Below are positions 5,087 through 6,166 of a stretch of DNA of 6,166 bases, piece by piece. Numbering within the stretch: the stretch's first letter is position 1; each line of letters opens with the position of its first letter. A model generated the notes under the pieces. The model was not told the DNA's origin. It did not search any database and saw nothing but the letters and a program-made list of their open reading frames with translations. The stretch comes from Rhodothermota bacterium (GTDB lineage Bacteria; Hydrogenedentota; Hydrogenedentia; Hydrogenedentales; GCA-2746185), in contig VFKU01000187.1 in the NCBI GenBank assembly GCA_009885415.1, forward strand, positions 1 through 6,166, given 5' to 3'. The translations under genes were made by a program, and so were the position numbers.

Positions 5087-6166
5087 TTAGGGGGCGCCGA
5101 TTCGAACGAGGCCGCCCGCTGTCTCGAGGCGCAGGTTTTGGCTGATCGTTTGGGTGGCCGCCGAGTTTCCTTGAATCTTGAGGGTGCCGCCGTCGTTGAC
5201 CCATGGCAACGCGTTGGCGAAGGTGTTGAAGGGCGCGGCCTGTGTGCCGTTGCCGCCGCCGCCCGCCGAGAAGTTGAGGTAGACCAGGCTTCGTCTCAGC
5301 TTGGGGTACAGCGTCCAATTGATCAGCGTGCCGTTGTCGCCCGCGGCCGCGTCCTGAATCGTCAGCGTCCAGGTGCCTTGCAGGTTCTGTCCGTCGAAGG
5401 CGCTTAGCGCAGACTCTGGACGGAAGTGGCCGGTGAAGGGCGCGGAGGCCTTGACTACGGATGCCGCAGCCTCGTCGTCCATCCGGGTATCGGTGAAGTT
5501 GTCGCCCGGCCCGCCTTCGGTTCCGACCAGCAGCACTTGCGTTCCGGTGGGAGACGTGAGCCAGATATTGAGGTCGCCGGTGAAGCTGTGCGCGATGTTC
5601 AGGCCGACGTCCAGATCGGCGATCCGCTTCGGCGGGTTCGAGGCTGGCACCACCACCTGATAAAGTTGGGTCGTCGTGTCGTTGATTGATCCCCCTAGGG
5701 CTAGGACGGCGTCGGAAGCGAGTGGATTGGTGCCGAAGGTGATCTCGTCGCCGTCGGTTTCGCCGTCGCCGTCGGTGTCCGGATTGGTCGGTGAGGTTAG
5801 ATGGGTGTTCACTTCCGCCCCATCGTCCAGTCCGTCGTTGTCCGTATCGGCACTGTGCGGATCCGTGCCGTTGGATTGCTCGATGAGATTGCTCAGGCCG
5901 TCGGCGTCGGGGTCGCCCGCGGCGCCGTCATTCCCCGCCGAAGAATTGGGGTCAAGCGCCTCGGCGACCTCCCAGCCGTCACTCAGCCCGTCGTTGTCGG
6001 AGTCGCTGTCTTGTGGGTTTGTGTCGTTGATCTGTTCGTCGAGGTTGCTCAGTCCGTCGCCGTCGGGATCGCCCGAAGCTCCGTTTGCTCCCGTCGCTGA
6101 GTTTGGGTTGAGGCTGTAGGAAAGCTCCCAGCAGTCGGACAGGAGATCGCCGTCGCCGTCGCCGCC
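5087..6166 (-). CDS. Secreted protein with Asp-rich Ca-binding repeats, P-domain and beta-helix-like tail, 5' partial
   Basis: The frame is open from the right edge to the TAA at 5089-5087, so the start lies outside the window; the GTG at 5812 is internal. 359 residues are visible. Residues 1-150 are thrombospondin type 3-like calcium-binding repeats (DGDGLSN, DSDNDGLSDGWE, DTDNDGLDDG, DTDGDGETDGD). Residues about 155-288 are a proprotein convertase P-domain (PF01483 type): SFTGDLNIWLTSPTGTQVLL (194-213) and NLQGTWTLTIQDAAAGDNGT (261-280) are its hallmark strands. Residues 300-359 (GGGGNGTQAAPF, GGTLKIQG, TISQNLRLETAGGLVRIG) look like the opening coil of a right-handed beta-helix. Such proteins are extracellular, and P-domains often stabilise or target proteases. 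Any signal peptide or catalytic domain would be in the missing N-terminal part. It converges on the CBS gene with an 88-base gap. Confidence 0.9.
   Translation of the reverse strand, partial: GGDGDGDLLSDCWELSYSLNPNSATGANGASGDPDGDGLSNLDEQINDTNPQDSDSDNDGLSDGWEVAEALDPNSSAGNDGAAGDPDADGLSNLIEQSNGTDPHSADTDNDGLDDGAEVNTHLTSPTNPDTDGDGETDGDEITFGTNPLASDAVLALGGSINDTTTQLYQVVVPASNPPKRIADLDVGLNIAHSFTGDLNIWLTSPTGTQVLLVGTEGGPGDNFTDTRMDDEAAASVVKASAPFTGHFRPESALSAFDGQNLQGTWTLTIQDAAAGDNGTLINWTLYPKLRRSLVYLNFSAGGGGNGTQAAPFNTFANALPWVNDGGTLKIQGNSAATQTISQNLRLETAGGLVRIGAP
5825..6136 (-). repeat. Two tandem 52-residue (156-base) calcium-binding repeat units
   Basis: Unit 1 is 5981-6136 and unit 2 is 5825-5980. Aligned by hand without gaps, 31 of 52 residues match, including D-x-W-E, PNS, GDPD-x-DGLSNL, EQ and D-x-DNDGL. 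A shortened third copy begins at 5824 (DGAEV, then NPDTDGDGETDGD). Unit 1 has Cys where unit 2 has Gly in the DGWE motif. The array probably continues past the right edge, as the first visible residues (GGDGDGD) already belong to a preceding motif. Confidence 0.8.

Noticed and set aside
5810..5812. GTG as start of the P-domain protein on the - strand
   Set aside because: The frame continues open to the right edge and encodes further calcium-binding repeats, so this is an internal valine.
5676..6119. 147-codon Ser/Pro-rich open frame on the + strand
   Set aside because: Its SPS-type low complexity is the antisense reading of the GAC/GGC-rich calcium-binding repeats of the real - strand gene.
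1..6166. tRNA, rRNA, CRISPR array, insertion sequence or attachment site
   Set aside because: I saw no transposase or integrase gene, no terminal inverted repeats, no repeat-spacer pattern and no tRNA-like cloverleaf; the only tandem repeat is protein-coding.

Overview
The window looks like part of a bacterial chromosome from the Planctomycetes-Verrucomicrobia-Lentisphaerae group or a relative. This rests on gene content. The first two genes are the paired 'planctomycete cytochrome' protein (cytochrome c tail, DUF1549, LamG, DUF1553) and its DUF1501 partner, a pair hugely expanded in those phyla. The last gene is a secreted protein with calcium-binding repeats and a P-domain, a style also common there. 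The DNA is GC-rich throughout. The phylum is an inference; no rRNA or marker gene is present.

Layout. (1) Positions 1-2915, + strand: the C-terminal 970 residues of a large multidomain protein whose start lies before the window. (2) 2921-4366, + strand: a complete 481-residue DUF1501 protein with a twin-arginine signal. Its ribosome binding site overlaps the end of gene 1, so the two are surely one operon. (3) 4367-4557: a gap of 191 bases with no gene, holding a small palindrome that fits GAAC-N4-GTTC. (4) 4558-4998, + strand: a complete 146-residue protein made of two CBS domains, with a strong ribosome binding site. (5) 4999-5086: a convergent gap with one perfect hairpin and a likely terminator. 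(6) 5087-6166, - strand: the C-terminal 359 residues of a secreted or surface protein with tandem Asp-rich calcium-binding repeats, a proprotein convertase P-domain and a short beta-helix-like tail. Its start lies beyond the right edge.

Genes 1 and 2 probably work together outside the cytoplasm. The DUF1553 and DUF1501 families are usually adjacent, and one member of the pair carries cytochrome-like motifs while the other belongs to the alkaline phosphatase/sulfatase-like fold. Their reaction is not established; a role in breaking down complex polysaccharides is often suggested. The CBS protein is probably a separate transcription unit with a cytoplasmic regulatory role. The - strand gene is unrelated in direction and likely acts outside the cell.

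I see no CRISPR array, mobile element, tRNA or rRNA. I find no clear new multi-gene system; the points worth a second look are listed as findings.
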